A program made the position numbers and the translations under genes. The notes under the pieces are model-generated. The model searched no databases and was not told the origin of the DNA. It worked only from the letters and a program-made list of their open reading frames with translations. Shown here in pieces: positions 9,247 to 18,160 of a stretch of 59,043 bases of DNA. The DNA is from an uncultured Alphaproteobacteria bacterium (GTDB lineage: Bacteria; Pseudomonadota; Alphaproteobacteria; HIMB59; GCA-002718135), in the NCBI GenBank assembly GCA_902603095.1, contig CACKTS010000005.1:1-59043 (forward strand), written 5' to 3'. How positions within the stretch are numbered: the first letter of the stretch is position 1; each line of letters starts with the position of its first letter.

Positions 9247-9258
9247 GTTTTTGCTTAA

Positions 9259-9483
9259 TTAACCAAATAAAATAACTAGAGCAATAACCAGCGCAAAAAG
9301 AGCAATTGCTTCAACAAGTGCAAATCCTAACATTGTCATTGTGAAAACTTCACTTCGAGCTGCAGGGTTTCTTCCTACTGCTTCAATAAAAGAAGAGAAG
9401 ATGTTTCCAATTCCTATTCCAGAACCGATAACCCCTATAACGGCTAGACCTGCTCCGATAACTTTAGCTGCTTCTATTTCCAT
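9259..9483 (-). CDS. atpE: ATP synthase Fo subunit c
   Basis: 74 residues forming two membrane helices joined by the polar RNPAA loop. The ion-binding carboxylate is Glu58 (GFALVEAIALF), and the first helix has the glycine-rich GSGIGIG packing motif. I see no clear sodium-binding motif, so proton coupling is assumed. A strong Shine-Dalgarno (AGGAGG) sits four bases before the ATG, stronger than for its neighbours, in line with the need for many c subunits per complex. Confidence 0.96.
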   Translation of the reverse strand: MEIEAAKVIGAGLAVIGVIGSGIGIGNIFSSFIEAVGRNPAARSEVFTMTMLGFALVEAIALFALVIALVILFG

Positions 9484-9498
9484 AAATCCTCCTAGATT

Positions 9499-10233
9499 TT
9501 AGTGTAAGTGATATGCATCGTTTATGTATAAGCAAGTTAAAATTGCAAATACATACGCCTGCAAAAATGCGATTAATATTTCTAAACCAGTTAATGCAAC
9601 AATAAACACGAGCGGAAGCGCGCCTGTGAAAAATGGCATTGCAACAACAAAACCGGCAAAGACTTTTAGTAATGTATGACCTGCTAACATATTAGCAAAA
9701 AGTCTTACAGACAAACTGATAGGTCGAGATAAATATGAAATTACCTCTATTGGTATAAGAAGAGGGTGCATATAAAAAGGAACACCCGGTATATAAAAAA
9801 AAGTAAAAAACTTTATTCCATGATTAACAAAACCTAAGATTGTTACACCGATAAATACAACGGAAGCTAAAGCAAAAGTAACAATAATATGGCTTGTAAA
9901 AGTAAATTGGTAAGGAACCATACCAACCATATTTCCGATTAATACGAACATAAAAATAGAAAAAACAAATGGAAAATATTTTTTTCCATTATCGCCAACA
10001 GTATCACTTAATAGTTGAGCAATGAAATTATACATTAGCTCTGATATCAATTGCATTCTTGTTGGAACTAAAGATCGGGGATTTACAGTTAATGTTAGAA
10101 AAAGTGTAATCACTGCAACCGTAATAACCATGGAAAGTGAAGAATTTGTAAAAGAAATATCATAGCTCCCAACCTCGGTTTTTGAGTAAGGAATAATCTC
10201 AAATTGCTTAAGTGGACTATCTTTTGCTGCCAT
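9499..10233 (-). CDS. atpB: ATP synthase Fo subunit a
   Basis: 244 residues with five to six membrane helices. The essential stator arginine is in SLSVRLFANMLAGHTLL, and the C-terminal helix LQAYVFAILTCLYINDAYHLH is the usual family ending. With subunit c it forms the proton path of Fo. It sits between atpI and atpE in the standard alphaproteobacterial Fo order. Confidence 0.96.
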   Translation of the reverse strand: MAAKDSPLKQFEIIPYSKTEVGSYDISFTNSSLSMVITVAVITLFLTLTVNPRSLVPTRMQLISELMYNFIAQLLSDTVGDNGKKYFPFVFSIFMFVLIGNMVGMVPYQFTFTSHIIVTFALASVVFIGVTILGFVNHGIKFFTFFYIPGVPFYMHPLLIPIEVISYLSRPISLSVRLFANMLAGHTLLKVFAGFVVAMPFFTGALPLVFIVALTGLEILIAFLQAYVFAILTCLYINDAYHLH

Positions 10234-10258
10234 AAATTATAAAATGAATACTTTAAAA

Positions 10259-10540
10259 TTATTGTTTTTCAATGCGACGCATTACACGATAAACATTCAA
10301 AAATCCAGCAATTGCACCAAAAATAAAGAAAATAATTAAACCAAATGGTTTGGTCCCTAAATATTTATCCACAATAAGGCCAATACCAACACCCACAACC
10401 AGTGCAGCAATGATTTCAGTACTAATTTTAAAACCAAATCCTGCTCCACTTTCCTTCTTTTTTTTGGGTATTGGAGTGTTTATTGATTTAGCTGTTTCGA
10501 TTCGCTCTTTTAGATCTTTAAGTTTATCTTCATCAACCAT
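10259..10540 (-). CDS. atpI: ATP synthase assembly protein AtpI
   Basis: 93 residues: a charged N-terminal stretch (DKLKDLKERIETAKS) followed by two membrane helices (IAALVVGVGIGLIVDKYLG and FGLIIFFIFGAIAGFLNVY). This is the AtpI/ATPase_gene1 family that helps assemble the c ring. The start codon overlaps the stop of smc by one base, so the ATP synthase Fo genes appear to be read through from smc. Confidence 0.9.
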   Translation of the reverse strand: MVDEDKLKDLKERIETAKSINTPIPKKKKESGAGFGFKISTEIIAALVVGVGIGLIVDKYLGTKPFGLIIFFIFGAIAGFLNVYRVMRRIEKQ

Positions 10541-13176
10541 TACTCACCATCTTGTTCACGAATTTCAATAGCTTTCTCAAGATCTACTGAAACAAGCTGA
10601 GATACTCCTTGCTCTGGCATTGTGACACCAAATAAACGATTTACTCTTGCCATTGTCATTCTATGATGTGTTATAACTAAAAATTTTGTACTTGAAGTTT
10701 TAGCAATTTCTTCAACTAAAGTGCAAAAACGATCTACATTTGTATCGTCAAGTGGCGCATCAACCTCATCAAGAACACAAATTGGTGCAGGGTTTGAAAG
10801 AAATACTGCAAATAATAATGAAAGAGCTGTTAAAGCTTGTTCACCTCCAGATAATAAATTTAAATTTTGAAGTTTTTTTCCAGGTGGACTTGCAAAAATT
10901 TCTAATCCAGCTTGAAGCGGATCAGTTTCATCTGTAAATTTTAAATATGCTTTACCTCCTCCAAAAAGTTGTACAAATAATTTTTGAAAATTTTCGTTAA
11001 CAACACTATAAGCAGCTAATAAGCGTTGACGCCCTTCTGTGTTAAGTGAATCTATCGCCTCACGTAATTTTGCTATAGCTGCTAGCAAATCACTTTGATC
11101 ATTTTTGATTGAAGTAACTTTGCCTCCCAACTCTTCAGATTCTTGTTCAGCTAGCAAATTAACCCCACCTAATCTTTCTTGTTCAGCTATCAATCTTTCC
11201 AAACGTCTTTCTAAATCATTTATTTCACCAAGCGCTTTATTTGGATTAATTTGCGCTACATCAAAGAGACCGTTTAACTCAACTCCTAAACGTTCCATAA
11301 CCTGAGATCTCATTTGTTTAATTGTTTCATTTATTGTTTCTACACTTCCTTCAATTCGTATTTTTTCTTCACGCAAATCATTTAATTTCACTTCTTCTAA
11401 TTTTAGTTTTTTGTTTATTTCATTAGATTCCTGTTCTTGTATTTGAAGTTCAGAAGAAATCTTATTATATTCTTTTTTATTATCATCTATTAATTTTTGT
11501 AATCTTGCTTTTTCAGATGATATACTATTTGGCATAGATCTTAGTTTATTAAGTTCATTAAACAGTTTAATTTCTCTTTCCTTTAACTCTTCAATTCTTT
11601 GTTTAGCTTTAGCAGAAATATCCATCCATTGTTTTTCTTCTTTAGATAATTGTTTTAATCGTCTGTTTTTTAATTGTTCAAGCACTGCTTTAGTAGATGA
11701 ATTTTGTTTTCCTTTTGAAACATAACCATCCCAGCGCCATACTTCTCCCTCCAAACTAACTAATATTTGACCAGGAGTTAATTGATTTTGATCATTTAGA
11801 ATATTGGATTTATCTTCAATTAATCCCACAAAATCTAGCTTTTTTTTCAGGTTTTCTGGAGCCTTAATTAAATCTGAAAACTTTTTAATTCCTTTTGGGA
11901 ACTCAGAGGATTTATCATTAATTAAAATTCTCCAATGACTAGCTTCCTCTACATTAATGGATGCAATAAGCTCATCTGAAAAAACTGCTGCAACTGCTTT
12001 TTCATAACCATCTTGAAAATCTAAATAATCGATTATTGGATTATTATTTTGTTGACTTGATGTATTATATGAATTTTGATCAGCAGAATCTAAAAATAAA
12101 TCACCTTGTTGTTTTTCGAGAATTGATTTTTCTTCTCTTACTCTTTCCATATTTTCTTTTGCATCATTATATAAGAATTGTTCACGGTCCATATCATTTT
12201 TAATTTGTTGAATACGTATTTGAGTTTCTTCCACAGCTGTATTAGCTCTATCAATTTCTTTTTCTTGATTATCTAAATTAATAGTATTTTTTTGTAATTC
12301 TCCAGCAATCTTACTTTCTCTCAGTCTCATATTTGGAAGTAATTCTTGAACTTTTTCATATTGAATATTAACTTTAGCAACCTCTTGAGTTTGATCTGAT
12401 ACAAGATTGTTTTGTTTTTTCATTTTGTTTGTTGCATCATCTAGTTTAGTTTTTTCTACTTCCCATTTTTTATAAAAAAGAGCAGCTCTTGCTTTAGTAA
12501 TATCCTTCTGAATATTCTTATACCGTTCTGCTTGTTTAGATTGTTTTTTTAGAACTTCTAACTGCTCTTCTTGAGCTTTTAATAAATCTTTAACTCTTTC
12601 AAGATTTGTCTCTGTTGCGTTCAAACGTAATTCAGCTTCATGTCTTCTAGAATGTAAACCTGTAATTCCTGCAGCTTCTTCCAATAAATTTCTTCTTTGT
12701 TCTGGTTTTGCTGCAATAATTGCTCCAACTCTTCCTTGACTAACCATAGATGTAGACCTTGCACCTGTTGCTGCATCAGCAAATAACAATTGAACATCTT
12801 TTAATCGAACCTCTTTACCATTAACCCTATATTCAGAACCTTCACCTCTCCATATACGTCTGGTTACTTCTATTTCATCGCTTTGATTAAATAAACTTGG
12901 TGCTCGTCTTTCTGAATTATCTAAATCTATAGTAACTTCAGCAATATCCCAAGCAGGTCGTCCAGATGTACCATTAAATATAACATCATCTAATTCACTG
13001 CCACGCATTTGTTTAGGTGAAAGTTCACCCATAACAAAACGAAATGCTTCCACAAGATTTGATTTTCCGCAACCGTTAGGACCTACAATTCCTGTAAGTC
13101 CTTGTTCAATTACTACCTCTGTTGGTTCTACAAACGACTTAAAGCCTTTGACTTTAAGCTTTTTAAATTTAATCAT
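10540..13176 (-). CDS. smc: chromosome segregation protein SMC (short form)
   Basis: 878 residues. The N-terminal head has Walker A GPNGCGKS at 32-39; the C-terminal head has the ABC signature LSGGEQ at 775-780 and Walker B with LDEVDAP at 802-808. Between them are two coiled-coil arms around a hinge at roughly residues 380-500 (the stretch ending LEGEVWRWDGYV). Canonical bacterial SMC is nearly 1,200 residues, so both arms are shortened by roughly a third while both heads and hinge are kept. SMC dimers with ScpAB compact and segregate the chromosome. The dsbA-like gene lies 3 bases upstream, so smc is probably read from the DUF721 promoter. Confidence 0.95.
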   Translation of the reverse strand: MIKFKKLKVKGFKSFVEPTEVVIEQGLTGIVGPNGCGKSNLVEAFRFVMGELSPKQMRGSELDDVIFNGTSGRPAWDIAEVTIDLDNSERRAPSLFNQSDEIEVTRRIWRGEGSEYRVNGKEVRLKDVQLLFADAATGARSTSMVSQGRVGAIIAAKPEQRRNLLEEAAGITGLHSRRHEAELRLNATETNLERVKDLLKAQEEQLEVLKKQSKQAERYKNIQKDITKARAALFYKKWEVEKTKLDDATNKMKKQNNLVSDQTQEVAKVNIQYEKVQELLPNMRLRESKIAGELQKNTINLDNQEKEIDRANTAVEETQIRIQQIKNDMDREQFLYNDAKENMERVREEKSILEKQQGDLFLDSADQNSYNTSSQQNNNPIIDYLDFQDGYEKAVAAVFSDELIASINVEEASHWRILINDKSSEFPKGIKKFSDLIKAPENLKKKLDFVGLIEDKSNILNDQNQLTPGQILVSLEGEVWRWDGYVSKGKQNSSTKAVLEQLKNRRLKQLSKEEKQWMDISAKAKQRIEELKEREIKLFNELNKLRSMPNSISSEKARLQKLIDDNKKEYNKISSELQIQEQESNEINKKLKLEEVKLNDLREEKIRIEGSVETINETIKQMRSQVMERLGVELNGLFDVAQINPNKALGEINDLERRLERLIAEQERLGGVNLLAEQESEELGGKVTSIKNDQSDLLAAIAKLREAIDSLNTEGRQRLLAAYSVVNENFQKLFVQLFGGGKAYLKFTDETDPLQAGLEIFASPPGKKLQNLNLLSGGEQALTALSLLFAVFLSNPAPICVLDEVDAPLDDTNVDRFCTLVEEIAKTSSTKFLVITHHRMTMARVNRLFGVTMPEQGVSQLVSVDLEKAIEIREQDGE

Positions 13177-13179
13177 CAG

Positions 13180-13797
13180 TTATTCTGATAATATTTTATC
13201 AATGATTTGTCTAAATTCTTTTGTATTTTTATTTCCTTCTACAAGGTTGCCATTAACAATAAATGATGGAGTTGAACGAATATTAAAGTCATTTTGAGCT
13301 GCCATTACTGCTTCCAATATTTCATTTTCAATATCTAAATTACTATAACAACTATCAAACTCATCTTTTGTCATACCTCCACTTTGCATAATTTTATAAA
13401 GCTCTTTTTTGGTTACGGTAGGGTCTCTATTCACCCAATTAGATTGGAGTTGATAAAGGACATTCATATAATCATATCTAACTTCATTAGGTATACAGCG
13501 CAACATCATACTTCCTAGTAAAGCAGGATAATTAAAAGGAAAATCTCTAAAAACCATTCTAACTTTACCAGTATCAATATATTCTGTTTTTAGTTCAGGC
13601 AAAGTATTTTTGTGAAAATTTGCGCAATGGCTACAAGACATTGAAGCATATTCGATTATAGTTACGGGCGCATCTTCATCACCAATTACAAAATCATTTT
13701 CTGAAATTTTTAGAGCTGATAAGTCTATTGCAAATAGTGATAGAGGAGCCAAATTTGTAAATAAAGCCAGAAAAATTATAAAAAATATTTTTTTCAT
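13180..13797 (-). CDS. DsbA family periplasmic thiol:disulfide oxidoreductase
   Basis: 205 residues with a signal peptide (MKKIFFIIFLALFTNLAPLS) and a thioredoxin-fold domain with an inserted helical region. The redox motif is Cys55-Ser-His-Cys58 (SMSCSHCANFH) and the cis-proline is in STPSFIVNG. This is the DsbA/Com1-like thioredoxin-4 type that oxidises or isomerises disulfides in exported proteins. The DUF721-dsbA-smc order opposite mutY is conserved in many alphaproteobacteria. Confidence 0.9.
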   Translation of the reverse strand: MKKIFFIIFLALFTNLAPLSLFAIDLSALKISENDFVIGDEDAPVTIIEYASMSCSHCANFHKNTLPELKTEYIDTGKVRMVFRDFPFNYPALLGSMMLRCIPNEVRYDYMNVLYQLQSNWVNRDPTVTKKELYKIMQSGGMTKDEFDSCYSNLDIENEILEAVMAAQNDFNIRSTPSFIVNGNLVEGNKNTKEFRQIIDKILSE

Positions 13798-13800
13798 TAT

Positions 13801-14316
13801 TTAATCCTCTCTCTTAATAGATACGCCTAAATTAACAATAGATTTTTCTAAATCCTTATCTTGTATTTTATCTATATTATTTCGTATATTGTTAAATTCT
13901 TCAGAGCTCACTTTAGTGTCTTTAGATTTTTCTGACTTAATATTTTTTTTTGGAACGAAATTTTGTTGTAATCGAAGATCTGAAATAGCTTTATATCCAA
14001 AATAACTATTTATTTTTTCTATAATAATATCTTTATAATGTTGAAATTCTATTGCTGCAGCAGGCGAAACTTTTACATGCAGAAAATTTTTGTAAATAGG
14101 TTCATCAAATTCATTAAAGTCGTTAGTAATCCTAGAAATTTTATCAGGCTCTGAATGCTCAGCAAAAAAATTACCCACTATTTGAGGCCATTTTGATATT
14201 ATCAAAAATTCGATTTTACTAAATTTTGCAGAATATGATTTATTAACTTTTTTAAGAGTTTCTCCAATTTTTTTTGGGATAAATGTTCTTTTTGACTCAC
14301 TATTTTTCATATTCAT
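13801..14316 (-). CDS. DUF721 (DciA-like) domain protein
   Basis: About 171 residues from the ATG at 14316 (another ATG is two codons later, at 14310). The frame is open to 14397, but the extra part would overlap the divergent mutY start and reads as non-family sequence. The N-terminal block KKIGETLKKVNKSYSAKFS followed by SKWPQIVGNFFAEHSEP is the DUF721 signature, related to the DnaB-loading helper DciA. Its role in alphaproteobacteria is not well defined. It starts the DUF721-dsbA-smc unit; promoters for this unit and for mutY must share roughly 14317-14365. Confidence 0.8.
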   Translation of the reverse strand: MNMKNSESKRTFIPKKIGETLKKVNKSYSAKFSKIEFLIISKWPQIVGNFFAEHSEPDKISRITNDFNEFDEPIYKNFLHVKVSPAAAIEFQHYKDIIIEKINSYFGYKAISDLRLQQNFVPKKNIKSEKSKDTKVSSEEFNNIRNNIDKIQDKDLEKSIVNLGVSIKRED

Positions 14317-14365
14317 TGTTATATATAAATGTATACCTCTTAACTGTGAAAGCAATAAGATACCT

Positions 14366-15406
14366 ATGGAAAAACAAATAATTTCTTCACTTCTCAATTG
14401 GTATTTAAATAATCAGAGAGATTTACCATGGCGAAATCTTCAAAAAAATAAAAAGTTAAATCCCTATTATATCCTTGTGAGTGAATATATGCTTCAACAA
14501 ACATCTGTTTCAACTGTTAAAAAGCGTTTTGAAGAATTTATTGATAAATGGCCAACACTTAAAGACCTTTCAAAAGTTTCTGAACCACAAATACTCAAGT
14601 TCTGGTCTGGATTAGGATATTATTCACGTGCAAGAAATCTTTTAAAGGCTGCAAAAATTATAAACAAAGAATTTAGCAACAAAATACCTAATTCCTACAA
14701 TACATTAATTAATTTACCTGGAATTGGGGAATATACTGCCAAGGCAATAATGGGCATAGGTTATAATAAACCAGTTATGCCATTAGATGCAAATATAGAA
14801 AGAATAATTGCTCGACTGTATGCCTATGAAAAACCTATAATAAAAATTAAAAAACAATTAAATCAGAAAGCAACAAAATTTATTTCAAAAAAAAATTCAT
14901 CTGACTTGATACAATCATTTATGGATTATGGATCGATGATTTGCACACCAAGAAATCCTAGCTGCATAAGTTGTAATATAAGCAAATATTGTTTGGCATT
15001 TCAAAAAAAAATTCAAAATAAAATTCCTAAAAAAATAATGAAACAAAAACAGAAACCAAAGAAATATACTAGGGCATATGTGCTTTTAAATGAAAATAAT
15101 GAAATTTTAGTTAGAACTAGATCACCAAAAGGAATGTTAGCTTCTATGTTGGAGGTACCAAATGACTTATGGGTAGAAAAAAAATCTTTATTACAAAATG
15201 ATGAAGTTGTTAAAATACTTAATAGTAATTTTGATAGTAAAGGATCTATAATATATTCATTTAGTCACTTTAATTTACATGCTGAAGTTTATTACAAGCA
15301 AATTAAAAAAAATAAATTTCCAAAGACAAAATGGCTTAATATATCGAAATATTCTAATTCCCAATTACCCACCGTAATGAAAAAAATTGTTGAAGTTGCT
15401 CTTTAG
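14366..15406 (+). CDS. mutY: A/G-specific adenine DNA glycosylase
   Basis: 346 residues. The helix-hairpin-helix is LPGIGEYTAKAI (residues 117-128), the catalytic Asp141 is in MPLDANIERI, and Glu40 lies in SEYMLQQT. The 4Fe-4S cluster cysteines are Cys193, Cys200, Cys203 and Cys209 (C-x6-C-x2-C-x5-C). A C-terminal NUDIX-like domain for recognising 8-oxoguanine follows. The enzyme removes adenine mispaired with 8-oxoG. It is divergent from the DUF721-dsbA-smc group. Confidence 0.96.
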   Translation: MEKQIISSLLNWYLNNQRDLPWRNLQKNKKLNPYYILVSEYMLQQTSVSTVKKRFEEFIDKWPTLKDLSKVSEPQILKFWSGLGYYSRARNLLKAAKIINKEFSNKIPNSYNTLINLPGIGEYTAKAIMGIGYNKPVMPLDANIERIIARLYAYEKPIIKIKKQLNQKATKFISKKNSSDLIQSFMDYGSMICTPRNPSCISCNISKYCLAFQKKIQNKIPKKIMKQKQKPKKYTRAYVLLNENNEILVRTRSPKGMLASMLEVPNDLWVEKKSLLQNDEVVKILNSNFDSKGSIIYSFSHFNLHAEVYYKQIKKNKFPKTKWLNISKYSNSQLPTVMKKIVEVAL

Positions 15407-15454
15407 TTTAAGAATAGTACTAGACTATAATTTTAAAATTAACTAAAAAAAATA

Positions 15455-16360
15455 ATGGATGAAATTTTTCCTAAAGGAGCAGCATGGATTGATGGGCAGT
15501 TTGTAAAATTGTCTGATGCAAAAATTCCAATTTTAGATTGGGGGTTTCTTAGATCAGATGCAACATATGATGTTGTGCATGTTTGGAAAGGTTGTTTTTT
15601 TCGATTAGATCATCATATTGATCGTTTTTTTCAATCAACTAAAAAATTGCGTATGCCTTGCAAGATGTCTCGTAATCAATTAAAAAAAATTTTAGCTGGT
15701 TGTGTTAAAAATTCTGGATTAGAAAATGCTTACGTTGAAATGATTCAAACAAGAGGTGTGTCACCTAATTTTGTAAGAGATCCAAGACAGGCAACACCCC
15801 GAGTGATTGCTTTCGCGGTTCCTTTTGGTTGGATATTAAAACCAGAAGATTTTGAAAAAGGATTAGATGTTTTATTAACTGATATTAAAAGAATACCCCC
15901 AAATTCTGTGGATCCTACTATTAAGAACTATCATTGGATGGATCTTGTAACTGGAATGTTAAATGCTTATGAAAAAGGTCATCACACAGCTTTATTATTA
16001 GATGAACATAATAATGTTACAGAGGGTCCTGGTTTTAATATATTTTGTGTTGATCAAACTGGTATTATTACTCCCAAATTAGGAGTTTTAGAGGGTATTA
16101 CAAGAAAAACAGTATTTGATTTATCAGATGAATTAGGGATTAATATTTCAAAGGAATCAATTTCAATTAAAAAACTTAAAACAGCAAAAGAATTATTTGC
16201 CACTTCAACCGCAGGTGGAATAATGCCTATTACAAGAATTTCAGGTCAAAATATTGGCTTAGGTAAGGTTGGAGATATTACAAGAAAAATTCATAAACTA
16301 TATTGGCAAAAACATCTTGATCCTAATTGGATTACTTCAGTTAATGATATTCTTAAATAA
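15455..16360 (+). CDS. class IV PLP aminotransferase (D-amino-acid / branched-chain type)
   Basis: 301 residues of the fold type IV PLP family. The PLP lysine is Lys157 (PTIKNYHWMDL), and the phosphate-binding region near GVLEGITRKTVFDL and the TSTAGGIMPI loop are present. The N-terminal GAAWIDGQFVKLSDAKIP with DWGFLRSDATYD is typical. Family members include branched-chain and D-amino-acid transaminases and aminodeoxychorismate lyase. The lone gene lies between mutY and ccrM with no pathway partners, so substrate is open; a D-amino-acid or (R)-amine transaminase is plausible. Confidence 0.83.
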   Translation: MDEIFPKGAAWIDGQFVKLSDAKIPILDWGFLRSDATYDVVHVWKGCFFRLDHHIDRFFQSTKKLRMPCKMSRNQLKKILAGCVKNSGLENAYVEMIQTRGVSPNFVRDPRQATPRVIAFAVPFGWILKPEDFEKGLDVLLTDIKRIPPNSVDPTIKNYHWMDLVTGMLNAYEKGHHTALLLDEHNNVTEGPGFNIFCVDQTGIITPKLGVLEGITRKTVFDLSDELGINISKESISIKKLKTAKELFATSTAGGIMPITRISGQNIGLGKVGDITRKIHKLYWQKHLDPNWITSVNDILK

Positions 16361-16400
16361 AAACCCTAAATTTTAATAAATTGATTATTTTTTTCTTTAA

Positions 16401-17474
16401 TTATTTCATTTTTTTAGTACGATAATTACCGCGTATTTCATCAAGAAGTATGGAAGATTTTGTTTCTTTTAAATGCCAAAAGTCCCATCCATTACAACTT
16501 GGCAGACCCTGAACTTTTGCTCCTAGTTGATGAATAGACCCCGATAAACCTTTTATTTTGAGAGTTCCATCAATACTAACTGTTGCTTTGTAGCGTTCTT
16601 TCTTATCTGTAAGTACTGCTCCAGGTGGAATAATTCCTTGTTCAACTAATTCACCGAAAGGAATCTTAGGTAAATCTTTTCTACTTTTAGCCATTGATAC
16701 AGTTTCATCTGAAAGGGGATTTGTGTTTTTTAATCTTTTCTTTGCAAGTTTGATGTAATCTTTATCTTGTTCAAAACCAATAAAATTACGCTTTAATTTT
16801 TTTGCCATTACAGCTGTTGTTCCTGATCCTAAGAAAGGATCAAGTACCATATCACCTGCATTTGTAGAGGATACCATAATTCGATAAAGAAGAGCTTCTG
16901 GCTTTTGTGTTGGATGTGAACGTTGATTATTAGTTTCTCTTAAACGTTCTTTACCTGCACAAATTGGTATGTACCAATCACTGCGCATTTGTTTACCATC
17001 ATTAAGTTCTTTTAAATTTTGATAATTAAAAGTGTATTTTGATTTTCGTGAAGTTGTGCACCAGAGCAATGTTTCATGAGCATTGGTAAAACGTGTACCT
17101 CGAAAATTAGGCATAGGATTTGTTTTATGCCAAATAATATCATTTAAAATCCAAAAACCAAGATTTTGAATAGATGTGCCTAGACGCAGTATATTGTGAT
17201 AGCTTCCAATTACCCAAAGAGCACCACCATCTTTTAATACTCTCTTGCATTCTTTTAACCATATTAAACAGAATTCATCATAAGCCTTATACGTTTCAAA
17301 TTTATCCCAATCATTAGTAACCGCTTCAACCGCTGTTTGGTCTGGTCGATATAGAGTATCTCTTAATTGCAGATTATAAGGAGGGTCTGCAAAAACAAGA
17401 TCAATTGATTTATCAGGAATTTTTTTCATTAGCTCAAGGCTATCTCCTTGCGTGATCGAATTTTTCTTAATCAT
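16401..17474 (-). CDS. ccrM: GANTC-specific adenine DNA methyltransferase
   Basis: 357 residues. The catalytic motif DPPYNLQL is at residues 30-37 and the AdoMet-binding motif DPFLGSGTT at 212-220, the beta-class order of CcrM. The C-terminal extension (EQGIIPPGAVLTDKKERYKA) is the RAMA-type domain characteristic of alphaproteobacterial CcrM and needed for DNA recognition. CcrM methylates GANTC once per cell cycle. Three GAATC sites lie in the 62-base gap upstream of its start, and rnhB precedes it, as in many alphaproteobacteria. Confidence 0.95.
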   Translation of the reverse strand: MIKKNSITQGDSLELMKKIPDKSIDLVFADPPYNLQLRDTLYRPDQTAVEAVTNDWDKFETYKAYDEFCLIWLKECKRVLKDGGALWVIGSYHNILRLGTSIQNLGFWILNDIIWHKTNPMPNFRGTRFTNAHETLLWCTTSRKSKYTFNYQNLKELNDGKQMRSDWYIPICAGKERLRETNNQRSHPTQKPEALLYRIMVSSTNAGDMVLDPFLGSGTTAVMAKKLKRNFIGFEQDKDYIKLAKKRLKNTNPLSDETVSMAKSRKDLPKIPFGELVEQGIIPPGAVLTDKKERYKATVSIDGTLKIKGLSGSIHQLGAKVQGLPSCNGWDFWHLKETKSSILLDEIRGNYRTKKMK

Positions 17475-17481
17475 CTAAAAA

Positions 17482-17535
17482 GAATCTTTAAGGACAAAAG
17501 GAATCTCGTCAACGGAGTTATCAACAGAGAGAATC
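17482..17535. promoter_or_regulatory. cluster of three GANTC methylation sites in the ccrM upstream gap
   Basis: GAATC (a GANTC site, palindromic apart from the middle base) occurs at 17482-17486, 17501-17505 and 17531-17535, all in the short gap between rnhB and ccrM. On the ccrM strand a TTGACG hexamer lies about 16 bases before a weak TAAAGA, with one GANTC site inside the spacer, so promoter and methylation sites may overlap. In Caulobacter, GANTC methylation in the ccrM promoter region is part of ccrM timing. The sites are seen directly; the regulatory role is inferred. Confidence 0.5.
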
Positions 17536-17536
17536 T

Positions 17537-18160
17537 TTAGTTATGGATAAGTGACTTAATTGGTTCAAAAGTTTTTCTATGATGTATTGTTGGGCCAAAA
17601 CGATGAATATTTTCTATATGCATTTTTGTTCCATATCCTGCATTTTTTTCCCATCCAAAATTCTGAAATTTTATTGATAGTTTTTTCATTAACCTATCAC
17701 GGTGAACTTTTGCAATAATAGATGCAGCTGCAATTGATAAAGATTTATTATCACCTTTTATAATAGATTGTTCTTTATAAGATTTGTAGTTTAATGAAAA
17801 ATTACCATCTATAATTAATTTTGCATTTTTTAGATTAAATTTATCTATCACTCTTTTCATCGATAATTTAGTTGCCTCCAATATATTAAGATTATCAATC
17901 TCATGAACATTTGCGATACCTAAGTGAAATTCAATAATATTTTTTTTTTTTAAATTTTGAAGAAACCTAAACGATAACCCTCTTTTTTTTTCAGAAAGTT
18001 TTTTTGAATCTCCAATAAAATCATTAAACTCATTTAGAATTGTATAATTTTTAAAATGACAACCGCAACTAATTACTGGACCAGCTAATGGTCCTCGACC
18101 AACTTCATCTAAACCAATAACTGGAACATTAAATTCTTCTTCAATTGAAAAGTCTGGCAC
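17537..18160 (-). CDS. rnhB: ribonuclease HII
   Basis: 207 residues. The opening VIGLDEVGRGPLAGPV carries the catalytic Asp18 and Glu19; further conserved parts are KLIIDGNF, SIAAASIIAKVHRDRLM and GYGTKMH. RNase HII removes ribonucleotides misincorporated into DNA. It overlaps the moaB stop by one base and precedes ccrM. Confidence 0.95.
   Translation of the reverse strand: MPDFSIEEEFNVPVIGLDEVGRGPLAGPVISCGCHFKNYTILNEFNDFIGDSKKLSEKKRGLSFRFLQNLKKKNIIEFHLGIANVHEIDNLNILEATKLSMKRVIDKFNLKNAKLIIDGNFSLNYKSYKEQSIIKGDNKSLSIAAASIIAKVHRDRLMKKLSIKFQNFGWEKNAGYGTKMHIENIHRFGPTIHHRKTFEPIKSLIHN

Noticed and set aside
10740-11305. Plus-strand frames inside smc
   Set aside because: They are antisense shadows of the conserved ATPase head and coiled coil, with no family features.
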